Of a DNA stretch of 64,000 nt, positions 42,600 to 54,722 are shown one piece after another; within the stretch, counting starts at the first letter, position 1, and each line of letters starts with the position of its first letter. Source of the DNA: Zanthoxylum bungeanum (lineage: Eukaryota; Streptophyta; Magnoliopsida; Sapindales; Rutaceae); contig SKCR01036122.1 of NCBI GenBank assembly GCA_019454045.1, positions 1 through 64,000 on the forward strand, written 5' to 3'. The notes beneath the pieces are model-generated. The model was not told the DNA's origin and did not search any database. It worked only from the letters and a program-made list of their open reading frames with translations. The translations under genes were made by a program, and so were the position numbers.

Positions 42600-43126
42600 C
42601 AGATGGATTTCAATCACGTCTGGCTGAAGATGAAAAATTTAGCGCTAGCAGGGAGGCAACCCATGCATTTGTTGTAATTTCTATTTTTATATTTGTGTAT
42701 ACATGTTGTGAGTTTTTAATTTTGTGTGTTATTTTTGTAGGGAAAAGCTCAATCAAAGCATAAGACAGAAGAAATGGTGTTTGGCAATCACAAAGAAAAA
42801 GCTAATTCAATTGTGATGGCTGAGTAAAGAATTAATTCTTGAGACGTATCATTATGAATTTATACTAAGCTAGTGGCGTATTGCATACATAATTCTGTTG
42901 CCTTAATAATTGCTTTGATTTGCTTTTCTGTTTTTATTTCCTTTATTTTCACCGACAAGATCTAAACTTTTTAAATTTTTCACGATTTATTTTAACGTCC
43001 ATCTAATAATTGTCATTTGGCAGGTACTAGTGTTACTATTACTCACCCATTTTCAGGTTCTATAAATTCAGCTCTACATTTCTTTCTTCGATACATTCAG
43101 ATATACATTCAAAAAGAAGAAAGAAA
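42600..43126 (+). other. Spacer between gag-like frame and LOG, internal 2
   Basis: Collinear with 36802-37332: AGCGCTAGCAGGGAGGCAAC (about 42641-42660), the GAGACGTATC phrase, CAGGTACTAGTGTTACTATT, and the TATA-like TCTATAAATTC (about 43059). Confidence 0.55.
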
Positions 43127-43779
43127 ATGGAAGCAACTTCACAGCAGCGAGTCAAGTGAATTTGTGTTTTCTGTGGATCCAATTCTGGTAATAAACCAGA
43201 ATTCATTGAGGCTGCAAAGGAATTGGGGAGAGTTATAGCAGAGAAAAATATGTACCTAGTATATGGCGGTGGTAATCTTGGAATGATGGGAAGCATTTCA
43301 AAAGCCGTTCAGGAAGGTGGCGGTCATGTTTTGGGAATCATTCCAAAACCTTTGGCAGACGAACAATTAATTAGACCAACAAATGGAGATGAACGAATTG
43401 TATCAGGTATGTCTGAACAAATCTATGAAATGATCAATACTGCGGATGCGTTTATTGCATTACCAGGTGGGCTTGGAATGTTTGAATAAATGTTCACAGT
43501 AGCATCATGGGCGCACTTAAACATTCATCAGAAGCCCATTGGGTTACTTAACATTAAGCATTTCTTCGATTTTCTGTTTGTATTTCTTGCGGAAGCCAAA
43601 AGACATAAGTTCGTCACAAAATCTGTTCAAGATATTTTCCTGACTGCTACAAAGGACGAAGAATTAATTGACCAAATCCTAGCCTTTGAACCAAAACTCG
43701 ACCCCTTTCTTTCCAGTTGAACTGGTGAGATAGCGATTGTGGTAAGAAGCGTAAATTGAACATAAATCTTAATCGGTAA
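43127..43779 (+). pseudogene. LOG-type phosphoribohydrolase, retrotransposon-borne copy 3
   Basis: It has the same start and design as copy 2. The longest clean stretch is 43223-43489: MGRVIAEKNMYLVYGGGN, LGMMGSISKAVQEGGGHVLG, SGMSEQIYEMINTADAFIAL, PGGLGMFE. A TAA at about 43487 falls on the second Glu of the PGGxGTxxE motif, whose Thr is also changed to Met. Gln stands where family members have the catalytic Arg. The upstream TGA (about 43157) is shared with copy 2. A one-base loss near 43713 shifts the KKRKL tail out of frame. Intronless. Not functional. Confidence 0.87.
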
Positions 43780-44797
43780 TTTTTCTATATTTCAGCTAAC
43801 CAGGTACTACCTTCTAAACTCTTCTTTTACTGTTTAAGACATTGGGGACAATGTCTCATTTAGGTTTGGGGGAGGGAATTAGTTGATCAGTACCTTGTTT
43901 TTAGTTTGTGTGTTGATTTTATTTTTAGTCCAAAATTTTTCGAAAAATACAAAAAAATTGAAAATTTTTCAAAAATTACAAAACTATTTTGTGATTTTGT
44001 GTTTTTATTTTGACTAAAAATGTGAAATTGGTAAGAGATAGCTGAGTAAGGAGTTTCCACTCATGAGACGTATCTCAAACCTATTTCGGAACAAGTTAAT
44101 TTTTATTTATTTCATTTTAAATTATTTAATTTGTGAATTCTCCATAAAACTGACTAAAATGGATCTTCATATGCTCAGTTGACAGATATTATCAACATAC
44201 ATAGTAACATACAGATATGAGCTATAATAGAAAAGTTAGGAAGCATCTAAAAAAGCAATGGAGTAAAATAATAAAAAATAAGAAAAATCAAGAAAATTAT
44301 TCCATTGCTACAAAAAGGTGTGAAATCTGATAGAACTTTAGGACAAAAATATTACTCTATTATCAACTGCACTTGTGACTGTTGTGGGAAAAAATGAGAT
44401 GTTTAATATTTTGTGGGCTGTGTATATGGAGAATGGAAAATATATCAGAGAATTTACTTATTCGGTAATTTAGAAAGAAACAAAACAACTAGTAACTTGG
44501 AGTAGAAGTTTCACTTAATTAGTCACTAACTTCTTCAATCTCTTTTCGCTTGTCTTTTTACTTTTGTGTGCATTAGTTTCACTACCTTTTTACTTTTGTA
44601 AGATGTTTGTGGGTATCATTGCTGTAAACCCTCACGAGACTACAACTCGTCCACTAGGGACACCTAGGGGTTTAAAGGCTTGTTGCATACGCTAAATGCA
44701 ACCGTGATCCCTACGAAAGTGGCATAGTTTAAATTTGTTTATGCTATTTTATTTTGTGTTTTGCTCGAGGACTAGCAAAATGTTAGGTTTGGGGGTG
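43780..44797 (+). other. 3' internal region and polypurine tract, internal 2
   Basis: Collinear with 37984-39000: GACATTG-GGGA-CAATGTC (about 43837-43854), GGTTTGGGGGAGGG, an A/T-rich stretch, and GGTTTGGGGGTG (44786-44797) immediately before LTR 3. Confidence 0.7.
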
Positions 44798-45079
44798 TGA
44801 TGAGTGGTAAATCTATCACTATTTCCCACTCATTTAACCTAATATTTTGTATAGTTTCTTGAGTTTGTGAATATTTTGATATGTTTTGTGTTATTTTGTA
44901 GATAAATAAAGTTTCAGGACACTCTGGAGATGATTTGGGCCAAAACAGTGAAAATTAGATGAAAAGGGCATTTTGGTAATTTGCCGCGTCGCGCACGCCT
45001 AACATGCACCGAACAGTGCTAACGTGCGACGGGTCCACAAATCAGAATCTGAGAAAATTTTACTTTGCTAACGTGCACC

Positions 45080-45540
45080 GTGCACGTGTCCACCATCACA
45101 GCCGATCTGCTAACATGCGCCGTGCCACGTGTCATCATCCTACGGTGCCGACAGTCGCCATCGCCACGTGTCACTCCATATGTCTGCCACGTCATCATCC
45201 ACATCATCAGTTGACCGAGTCAACATGCCATCTCACCGCCATGTCATCATCAGCAATCACAGCGTGCCACTGTCACAATTCTATGGTGCCGACAGTCAAA
45301 TTGCCACGTGTCGCCACGTCAGCATCAATCATTGACTCTCTTATCAGTATCTGACACGTGGCAGATAAGAATTTGAGCCAACCAATTAGAAGCCACCACG
45401 TGTCACAATAATTGAACTCCAACCACCTTGCCACGTGTCACCTTATCACCTTATCCAGAATCTGAACCGACGAACCAGAAGATGCCACGTCGACCAACTG
45501 GCGTAGCGACGCCGGACCCCTACTGATGCCTATAAATAGA
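45080..45540 (+). promoter_or_regulatory. LTR 3 promoter: seven G-boxes and TATA box
   Basis: CACGTG cores lie at about 45084, 45126, 45167, 45304, 45355, 45398 and 45431. TATAAATAG is at 45531-45539. The CpG palindrome upstream (about 44986) is broken by one inserted C. Confidence 0.72.
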
Positions 45541-45705
45541 GCTCGAAATTCCAGTTTCAGTGTACCATTCTCTCTCACTTCTTTGATGTAAAGAGGGAGT
45601 TTCTCTCTCTAGTTTCTTTTAGTTTTTAGTTTTGTAAATAATTTTAATTACGTTTTGTAATATAGTAATTTATTTTCTTAATTTTTTACAGTTTTTACTA
45701 TTCAC

Positions 45706-45717
45706 ATGAGGAGGTAA
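45706..45717 (+). other. Micro-uORF, LTR 3 (Met-Arg-Arg-stop)
   Basis: ATGAGGAGGTAA, 8 bases before the stem base at 45726. Confidence 0.65.
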
Positions 45718-45725
45718 CTTCCCCA

Positions 45726-46074
45726 GCTATGGTGAAAGATAATTCTTTTACTGTAACTATTTAGATTAATCTCCCTTAAAAATAATATATTCACTATTAA
45801 AATATTGACTTAAAAATGATACCGCCATATTGGTCGGTTGGTAAATCATTTTAATCTGGTTTAAACATGACTAATCAAGGATACCGCCAGATTGGTCGGT
45901 TGGTAATTAAATTTTCTTACCGCCTATATGGCAGGTTTATTTTGGTTCCGCCTTTATGGCTGGCTGGACTTAATTTGACTTAATCAGGTTACCGTAAAAT
46001 AATCACAAGTTATATATTATATTAAGGGAGATATCTAAATAGTAAATAGTAAAAGTTGATCCTTTTACCTTAGC
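45726..46074 (+). other. Structured leader domain, LTR 3
   Basis: The base helix GCTATGGTGAAAG/CTTTTACCTTAGC is retained and the main stem is intact. Four hairpin units are complete and the fifth is truncated (TTACCG followed directly by TAAAATAATC). Confidence 0.72.
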
Positions 46075-46914
46075 ATTTTATTTTATTTTAATTTTCAGCT
46101 TTTACTTTATGTCTTTTACTTTTCATCATTTTTACTTTATGTCTTTTACTTTTAAGTTTTTACTAGCCCTAATTATGTGTTAGTTATCTGGGGTTGTGAT
46201 GATTCTAATATCACGGGTTTATAAGGGGTTATTTTATAGTTTGGGTAATTTAAAGGTTTACTTATTAGTCTTAAGCTTAATGCTTCTTGTTGTCTGATCA
46301 CTAATAAGATTGATCAGGTAAATCTAAAATGAACTAGACATAGAGATTTTAGTTTCAGCCTTAGACTTAATAGCCCACGATCTTCCTTGAGGATAGATAA
46401 CCCTTTAATAGATTTCCTTACAGGATAGACATATACCTGTCAGGCGGGGGTAGCCATAATTGGAACTCAAACTTAATGAATCTAGATAATTTGGTTGACA
46501 TAGACATATGGTTCATTGGGTTAAACTGGGTATTTGCGTCTGACCATCGACATAGGCTTTTGCATAATTTCGTGTTCCAGGTTAGTAAAACCGATTTATT
46601 ACACAAACATAAAATAATCACTTCATCTTTTAAAAGATATTAGAATGATTCACAACCCTAGATCTTTGTGTCTTTTGTTATTTTCCTTTGTATTTTTTTT
46701 TTGTCTTTTTATTTATTTATTTATTTAGCCAATCTACAATCAACCAAATAAATCAAGCAATCATTCTCTTCTCCCTCAATTAGATATATGTAAATAAATA
46801 GATTCAACAATTAATAACAATAGTAGGAATAAGTCATCGTGTGACCGATATTTTTATACTACTTGAACGATACGTGCGCTTGCGTTATATGTGTGTGTGT
46901 TACGCCGATCGTCA

Positions 46915-48004
46915 AATATAGAGAATACATATGTGATTGAAGGGTTAGTGGGAGCATACAAATTACTTTCTAGTGTTATATATCCTAACAACATTATGAT
47001 TATTATGGTAATAATGATATGTTTGTAAGGTAAAAGATTTACCTAAGTCTTCTTTACTCCGTGAAAGCAGTGGGGGGAGTAGTCTCTGTTATATTTGATA
47101 TAAAGTTTTATATAAGATATAAAACTAAGAGACTTGTGAGATACTCCTATTATTCGTATCTTATATATGATCTAATAAAGGACATAACTAGGTTATCTGT
47201 ATGACAGTTAGTATAACTGTGGGACAGTTATTGTGTGTCTTATATAAAGTATTCATCTTTCGTAAATGATGATTCCTTTTTCGAAAGAGATATTGATTAG
47301 AATGTGTAATCAATCTTTTGTATCATTTGATGATGACATAATAAATAATTTATAATGTGCGATTAAAGATATCGATTTAATCATAATTGTTACGAGTTAT
47401 TTGATATCCTATAGACCATAGGATGGATCTTGAAACACGTTCTTTATGATCTTTGAGATATTAAGAACAAGTTTCTAATTCATGGAGAATTTAGTCTGCA
47501 ACCATTAGGGTCATATTAGTTTTGAGACTAATTATGACGTTAGACAGTCTACATCATAAAGAGTCATAAAAGATGTAGTGGGAGTGTCAAAGATGATTCT
47601 ACTATTACAGTGGAATTAGATGCAACTTATGAAGTATTGACTTATGAAGTTGCATAGTGACCTTATAAATTAGAAGTTTTATATTGGTGTTGTGCTTGCG
47701 GTTGTCCGCATATTATTTTGGATTTGATCCCTGAATACTTGGACAACTCAGTAGCTTTAGCACAAAACTGCTGTAGTGTCTGATTAATATTAATGTATAA
47801 TTTAGATTCTACAAAATATGAAAGATACTGGCTATGGGAAATGATTGAGTTTGTTTGACAAACTCATTATGTAATAGCGGACCTACTTCTTGTTGCCTAC
47901 CTCTTAAGTGATGGGTGAGCTTTTGAGGGCCATGTGTATACGATACACATTGAGATGTGTATATGATACCGTGGATTGGCACAAGAGCAAGTGGGAGAAA
48001 TTTT
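46915..48004 (+). pseudogene. X internal region, first copy, right part (RT and RNase H scraps, polypurine tract)
   Basis: It continues X from the cluster insertion. GGGTTAGTGGGAGCATACAA (about 46937-46956) corresponds to the SGS-containing segment before the copia YVDD box, which is itself unrecognisable. RNase H wording appears as DSTITVELDATYE (about 47592-47630) and LDNSVALAQN (about 47718-47748, including the catalytic Asp of the CDN motif). The purine tract CAAGAGCAAGTGGGAG lies at 47981-47998 or so. No frame is intact. Confidence 0.65.
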
Positions 48005-50596
48005 TGGGGTTGGGGGGTGCTCAGAGCGCCAATCCGGACCATATTTATGTTTGATTCATGATTACGAACATCCCATTTTCCATAATATTACTTATTTATG
48101 GTTGCACCTCTTATTTTTATATACGTATTTGATCTGATTACGATTAGATTGAAACTAAATGCTGTTTAGTGATATGCATATATTAGACAAAGGCCCGATA
48201 ATATATAATGCAGTACACAGTTACAAAGGTAGTTTGTAATTGACATTGGGAAGTGTCATTGCTAAATGTATATTATCAAATATAGTTTCTGGTCAGGATT
48301 CACTAACACGGGTCGGTTAGTCAAATTCGTTGAGATAGTACATGTCGTATATCGAGACTTAGTCTGATGGTTTATCCCAATGAACCATGAGTCTAGGGAG
48401 ACTCGTATAGACGTGTAGGTGTTTATAATAGATAAACACTGAATGAATCACCGAAGATTCTTAAGGATGGTACACCAACGTCAATAAGAATCTTCTCGGG
48501 TTGAGTAGCATAGTTGTCCTTTGACTTGAGACACCACTGTGGATGTATGAGACATCCTCCACACTTAGATGGCAGTCATGTCACCGATCTATTTAGATCA
48601 GACCTCCGACTATTCGTTGGGTGTGGACCGATCCTCAGGATATCCTGTGTGTGTCAAGATAGGATCCGTCAATCCTGTGTACAGGGCATAGGTAGTCCAT
48701 ATGTGATTAGCAATCAGTTAAATCTATGGCCATAGTATACTTCGAAAGTGAGTTCCGAATGTTATTAATAGATTGCTAATAGAAACGTCGACGGGATAAT
48801 ACCTATAGAGATTTGACGTTTACATCTATATCTCTGGGATTATCGGATACTGTGACGGAGGGATTATATGTATGCAATGACCTCGACCTGTATGATTCAG
48901 CTAGTTTATCCGTGGTCGTCATAATTTACGGGTGGGTAAATTATGGACACGAAATTGGATTTTGTGACGGATATACCTGAATCTAGAGAGTCTCACTAAT
49001 GAAATATACCTGTAGAGCACTAGGGTAACTTTTATGAATAATGGTGATTATTTATAAATCGTTTAACGTTAAACGAAAAATACATGCAAGGGCCGAACCG
49101 TCATTTCCTAATTAATGTGTATTTGTATTTAATATATGATATTATTAAATCCACATTAATAAATTGTCGATAAAGGTATTTGACATATATCATTAATATA
49201 TGTATTTGAGATATTTAAAGTAAATATAATACATATATTTGAGATATTTGTATTTAATTAATTATTTAATTGTTAAATGATTAATATAATTAAAATATAA
49301 ATATCTCACCAAATGATAAAGTTAGGAAATGATTATAAATGTTTATGGTTGACTTTATACTTAAAAGAAAAGGTTGTCAAATTGAATTTGACTTCCTTGT
49401 ATCTTTGTTTTAATTGTTAAAATTGAAAATATTATTTTCCTTTTTCTTTGGTATTTTCGGCCAACACCCTAAATAAATATAATTGTTAATTTTTGAGTTG
49501 CAATTGTTGACTTGGATGAATAATTCATTAAAGTGTAATGATAGAAATGCAAGTTGACAAGTTGAGCTTAAATGAAACAAATGAAAATATCTTGATATTT
49601 TCTCACCATCAATTTCGGCCAAGGCTAAATTTGTGGAGTATATATTGCTTTGTTTCATCTTTTAGGGTTTTTAAACGTTCATTTGAAACCAAAATAAACA
49701 TAAAAGAGAGTTGAGAGCAAAGTTTGAAGGCTAAAGGGAAAAAGGCTTGAAAAAGCTTGTTTTGTAAGTCTTTCTTTAATGTCTTCAACATGAAATATGT
49801 TTCTAACATTTTTAGCTCATTTTTTTATTTGTTTGATGTTATCTCTACTCTTATGTTTTGTGTTTATATGGTTGTGAACTTGAATGAAAGTTTGATGCAT
49901 GTAAGTAAGCTTGAAATGGTTTCAAAGCTTTACTTTTGATTTTTAGAAAATCAAGTTGCCATTCTAGAGTTGGTAAGCCACTCCTTGGTGACCTAGAATT
50001 GTTATAGAGTGTTTCAAAAGTGTGAGGGCTAGATTGGTGAAGTATTGAATGGATTAAAGTGTTGGATTTTGTAAATTTGGTGAAATTGAACAATTTGATG
50101 AAATTGAAAAATTAGGGTTCATAACCCACTCCAAATGTGGGGCTTTTCATATATGTGATGTATTATGGTATGAATATGATGCATGTAAATTTTTGGGTTT
50201 ATTGGATTTGATCTTGGCATGTTTTGAACAAAAGGGACCAAAATGCAATTACTTGAAAATTGGGGGTTGTCACGTCAATTAGAAAAAATTGGGGATTTGT
50301 GTTAAATCTGATTTTGATGCATCAGATGTGTTGAAAAATATTTTAGAAATGATTTAGAATCGTCCAAAATTATATTTGATAATTTTTGGGCAAAATAAAA
50401 TCAATTTACAAAGTTTTGGGGCAATTCGGTAATTACCAAGAAATTTGATCTCTTGTGTAATTTTTCAGAATTTTGATAATTGGATAATTAAATAAATAAT
50501 TTTATTTAATTGATCCGAGAAAAATTTTGAAATCGGAAAATTTTTGATTTTCCACTATTCCGCTGCGTTACCGATTTCCGCCTAAAAACGCCATCA
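48005..50596 (+). repeat. X middle LTR (uninterrupted, 2.6 kb)
   Basis: It starts at about TGGGGTTGGGGGGTGCTCAG (the TGTT start is damaged) and ends GCCATCA. It is collinear with 17722-18602 plus 28491-30209. It contains the empty Copia-B site, GCAATGACCTCGACCTG, at 48875-48891. Confidence 0.9.
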
Positions 50597-50599
50597 AAA

Positions 50600-50610
50600 T
50601 GGTATAAGAG
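50600..50610 (+). other. X primer binding site, second copy
   Basis: TGGTATAAGAG, then AGC after a two-base insertion. It is a decayed tRNA-Met-type site four bases after the LTR CA. Confidence 0.7.
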
Positions 50611-52690
50611 AGCAAGTCTGATTCTGGACACCCCGATATGATTAGCCCTTTAAAATTAAGTGTTTGTTCTTTGCTTTATTTGATACATGTATGCTTTCAT
50701 TTAATTTGATTAAATTTAAAGTGTATGACGATTTATGGAATATCCCCGCTTAATAAGGTTTTAAAGTAACTGGTATTTGGAATACTTGTTTCTTGGTCCG
50801 TCTTGTCAATACGGTTTATAAATATTTTTTCGTGACTACATCTGAGACTGTGCCTCTGCTGTGAGGGTGTAGCCGATAGAGATTTATTTATGCCGGATGT
50901 ATATAAGATACTAGATAAATTCAAGCGAAAGCGGAATCCTGAACGTGCCCTAACTGTCAGGGTTACGCAAGTAACTTGAGTTTATCATTGAGGAGTTTAA
51001 CCTTGGTACGTCTCCTTATGGGCCTGCCTTAGCAGCGACAACGAGAAACGACCAGGACCGGAAACCCATGAGTCACTAATGAGTGATTGACAATGAGTTG
51101 TCTACCTGTGAATATACGTAGGCGAGACCGTGCCTCTGCTGTGAGTCGAAATATATTCATGGGGTCCTCTTCCCATTATGAAATTCGATTTAATTATTGA
51201 AATCTCGTTTTTCCGTTGGGGATTACGGTATTACGTAAAATAGTGGGAGGCACTGCTAAATTTAAAAATTCCTTAACTTAGGCAGTGTGTGTATTATTAT
51301 GGAAATACACGTTTTTGTTTTCCTTAATCTATATTAGATAGAATTAAACTTTTAATTCACTGCACAAATATTTTGATATGTTATCTAACTTGACTCTTGG
51401 TTGCAGTTATTCTAGAATAGGTTCTAGATACTACTAGACTAGGATATTATTAGATTGGTCTAAACCATCGGGAACTATTGTTCCGATTTTCTTCAAAAAT
51501 CAAGATGGTTAATGACTTAGTTTCTAAGTCATGATATATAATCTACATAGATATCCCTTTTAGGATATAATACTTTAGAGAGAATAGTTTCTTATACAGT
51601 AAGAATTGACTTGAATTAGTTCATGTCTCGAGATTCTTGACTGGTATTAAGAAAGCCCCATTAGGTATTTGTTTATCTTGTAATGACGTTTCCTAGCTTT
51701 AATGACCTTTAGAGGCAATGTGTCTGACACAATTTGCTAATCAATTATTTGCAATTGTTGTGAATAGTTGAATGCAAAGTAAAGCTAAAGAAAGGAGATG
51801 CGTATAGTTGTGTATAGAAAATATCGATTTTCACAATACTACAACTATAGGTATTGGATACCAGATCTCCCATCTAGTTATTAAAAATATTAGTTAACGA
51901 TTGTTTCGATATTTGATATCGGAACTCACGACTATTGGATAGTTACTTGTTCTTTATAAACAATTGTCATATATTTTAAATATAACTAGTAGTGTCATTG
52001 ACGTAGAGATAAACATTAAGAAAAATTATTCGGTAAAAAAATAATTTAGAACAGTGCTTTATGAGTTTAATCACTTAAGCATTAGATGCTTATTCCGTAT
52101 GGTAAGAGATGGTTTGATACAAGATCACACCAGACATCCTTATCCATTTAATGAATATTGTATTCGTGAAGGTGATTAAGATCTCGTTTAACCAATGATT
52201 GTCATTGGACCACCAGATTTATTTAACTGATACATTAGATGTATGTAGTTTAATAAATAATAATTGCTTAAGGTAGTTTTCTTTATTTCGTAACTTAGTT
52301 GATGAATTGTCATAACTTAGTTACGTGTTTCTGAAAGAACACATATTGAACGTCTTGAAATGATCAAGAACATTCAATCTGTTCTGATGAAACACAGATT
52401 GGACATTTTTTACTGGTTCAAAGATATTCAATCTGAAGTTTTTGAGAACTATATCCTTAAAATTCATAACAACTCTTTGAATTGTTTAAAGATATTTGAT
52501 ACGATCAAACATATGAATTTAAAGTAATTAGTTCTAAGATTATTCAGTGAATATGATTCTTATTCAATATTATTCTTCCACGATTCCATCTTGATGGAAT
52601 TGAGTAGTGGCAGCAGTCGAATCTTATATGATTTGATTCGTTTGATATTGAATGTTACCGAATTAGTTTCAATACTCTTGGGGATATGCT
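50611..52690 (+). pseudogene. X internal region, second copy, left part
   Basis: Collinear with 30225-32300 and very similar by eye, including the repeated TGCCTCTGCTGTGAG. It is interrupted by Copia-A after GGGGATATGCT; ATGCT (52686-52690) is the target duplication. No intact frame. Confidence 0.7.
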
Positions 52691-54709
52691 TGTTGGATAA
52701 TATGACCCATAGCGTCACTATTTGTATATATCATGGTGTTGTTGTACAAATTAACTATGTGACAAGGAATTTGCACTCTCATCGTTGTGATTAGATCACC
52801 ATAGATATATAAATGAAGAGAGGTCCATATGATTAGTTCCTGGATTGAGAATGATATGAGACAGTATCAGTCCACGAAGGATTAATCATTAAATATCCCT
52901 AGCCGAGAGTATTATCGAGACAGGACATCGATAATGCAGAATAGGCTAGTATTGCACTTGTGCGCGTTGTGAGGGCACGACGGCATAGTTCTCATATATT
53001 TAAGTATTAGATACTTATGCAAGTGCGATAGGAGGTTGTGTTTCACTGATGGTACGGGAAACAGCTTCGCTCTGGATAGACCCCTCGGAATCCCATTGGT
53101 ATTATGACTATGTGTCTATGGGAGTCCGACATCAGGGTAGGTGTATTTGGTCTTAACCTGAGACTTGCACCGCTAATGCTTACGACAATCAATATACTTT
53201 AGTTGAGGTCGTCTAGGACTCTAACCGGTTCTGTGTACGCCAACTGCTGGGTATATTGAGAATCGTAGAGTATTGGGTGTGATGTCAAGACGGAAGTATC
53301 ACTTCAGTCATAGTGGAGATGATGTCACGCAGGATACGGTATTAGTGCTCTTAAGTGTTGCGCAACCATCGGGATATTATGACTAGGTCATGCATATCCG
53401 ATTATAGAGACTAGTTACCAGACATCCGACATGTGCTTCGGACGGGGCAGACACTTATCCAACCCCAGCCCTAGCACGTGACTATCCGATACTGGGCCGA
53501 TATACACAGTACTTGGTATACTACGCTTGATAGACTTATTATTCCTGTAAGGATATTTCCGGAGAATTTGGTAGGCATGGTGCTTTTCTAGAAGCCAACC
53601 TTGTCTAGTAAATCGGTAAAACGTAGTACTTGGTACTCACGTGTTCGGATAGTCCGATGACCGATTGACTGCCAACATATCCGGGGATCTCATGGGTCGC
53701 TTCCCAAAGATTCACCGATGACGTATGACTCGCACTTTTATTAATCTGGGATTAATATGATGAGAGAGAAAATTAATCTGGGATTAATTACAGAGATATT
53801 TTATCTGGGATAAAATATCAATTTAAAGAGAGAGAATGATTAATTTGGAATTAATCGATTAATTAATATATTTGATATATTAAACGAAATTGGATTTCGA
53901 CGCGGAATTAAAATTAGATTTTAATTCTGGCGAGCGGATTAATTTAGAATTAATTCGTTAGCGACGTGAATAGTGATTTCGCTAGGCGTAATCATTTAAT
54001 CACGACGCGACGAAAAATTCGTTAATTTAGAATTAGCGAATCCGAGCCCGAGATTATTTACGAGCGAATTCGCATTTCGAATTCGAGTGCGGCACGCAAG
54101 TCAAATCAAGCGTCAAATCATTAGTCGCATCAAGCGTCAAATCACTTGTCACTTTGAGTGATGTGACTTGACAACTTGATTGAGTTGACTTGATGTGATG
54201 AGTGATGTGTGTGGTTGGCAATTAAAGCCAAATGTGTTTGAAATGAAATGAAATTCATTTTCATGTGTATTAGATACACAAAAAAGACACAAAACCGTGA
54301 GACACACTTTCCCTCCTCTCTCTCCTCTTCTTCTTCTCTCATCACTCACGCCATTTCTGTTCTGGTTTTTCTGGGTACTGCCGTGAACAAAATGGAGGGA
54401 AGCAGTGCTTTGTGGCAAAACAATAGTGCTAGCACACTCCGGGATCAATGCGAAGGTGATAGGGAGTATACCCATGAGCCGGGAACCAAAATGATGAAGC
54501 TGGAGCTTCAAAACTTGAAGATAAGGGGCGCGAAATTTACTGTTCACAGCAGCCCACTGCAGTGCAGTCCACTGTCAAGGAGATTTCGTTTTTTGTTGCC
54601 CAATCGTCGCTCTCAACCGCTCGATGTAAGTATTCCGCAACTTCCGTCATTGTATTCACTTGTGTATCATGCTTGAGTTTTGATCTTGGGACCTATAGAA
54701 ACTCCAACA
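52691..54709 (+). repeat. Copia-A 5' LTR
   Basis: It begins TGTTGGATAATATGACCC and ends GAAACTCCAACA. The 132-142-codon frames within 54149-54676 recur in the 3' LTR with frameshifts and are not genes. It contains the palindrome series 53740-54279. Confidence 0.92.
53740..54279 (+). repeat. Ten short palindromes with three-base TNG spacers in the Copia-A LTR
   Basis: These include ATTAATC-TGG-GATTAAT (53740-53756), AATTAATC-TGG-GATTAATT (53771-53789), 11-base arms GATATTTTATC-TGG (53795-53819), GATTAATT-TGG (53838-53856) and TTAATATAT-TTG (53863-53883). The others are CGAAAT-TGG (53885-53899), GAATTAAAAT-TAG (53905-53927), ATTAATT-TAG (53938-53954), ATTCGTTAATT-TAG with one mismatch (54017-54041) and GTGTAT-TAG (54265-54279). 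The series is largely retained in the other three family LTRs. Confidence 0.85.
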
Positions 54710-54710
54710 A

Positions 54711-54722
54711 TGGTATCAGAGC
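54711..54722 (+). other. Copia-A primer binding site
   Basis: TGGTATCAGAGC is the exact complement of the initiator tRNA-Met 3' end, one base after the LTR. Confidence 0.93.

Larger units (their letters stand above)
33292..46914 (+). mobile_element. Tandem Athila-like/LOG retrotransposon cluster: LTR-internal-LTR-internal-LTR
   Basis: Three ~2.1-kb LTRs (33292, 39001 and 44798) alternate with two ~3.6-kb internal regions. Each internal region has a tRNA-Asp-type primer site, a gag-like frame, a LOG pseudogene and a terminal purine tract. The outer flanks share TCAAA (33287-33291; 46912-46916), and the uninterrupted X site is visible at about 63270-63285. No protease, RT or integrase is present, so these are non-autonomous elements that would have depended on an Athila-type partner. 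One pair of duplications around three LTRs points to recombination between LTRs or insertion of a multimer. Confidence 0.88.
44798..46914 (+). repeat. Cluster LTR 3
   Basis: It runs TGATGAGTGGTAAATC ... TACGCCGATCGTCA. The last bases overlap the TCAAA target duplication, so the exact end is uncertain by three bases. One of the five leader hairpins is partly deleted (about 45995). Confidence 0.88.

Noticed and set aside
46911..46920. An exact target duplication for the LOG cluster
   Set aside because: TCAAA fits both flanks, but on the right it overlaps the expected LTR end (...GTCA), so I give it as a candidate only.
54149..54676. Frames of 132 and 142 codons in the Copia-A 5' LTR
   Set aside because: They lie wholly in LTR sequence. 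The 3' LTR copy is frameshifted, both strands are open, and there is no recognisable domain.
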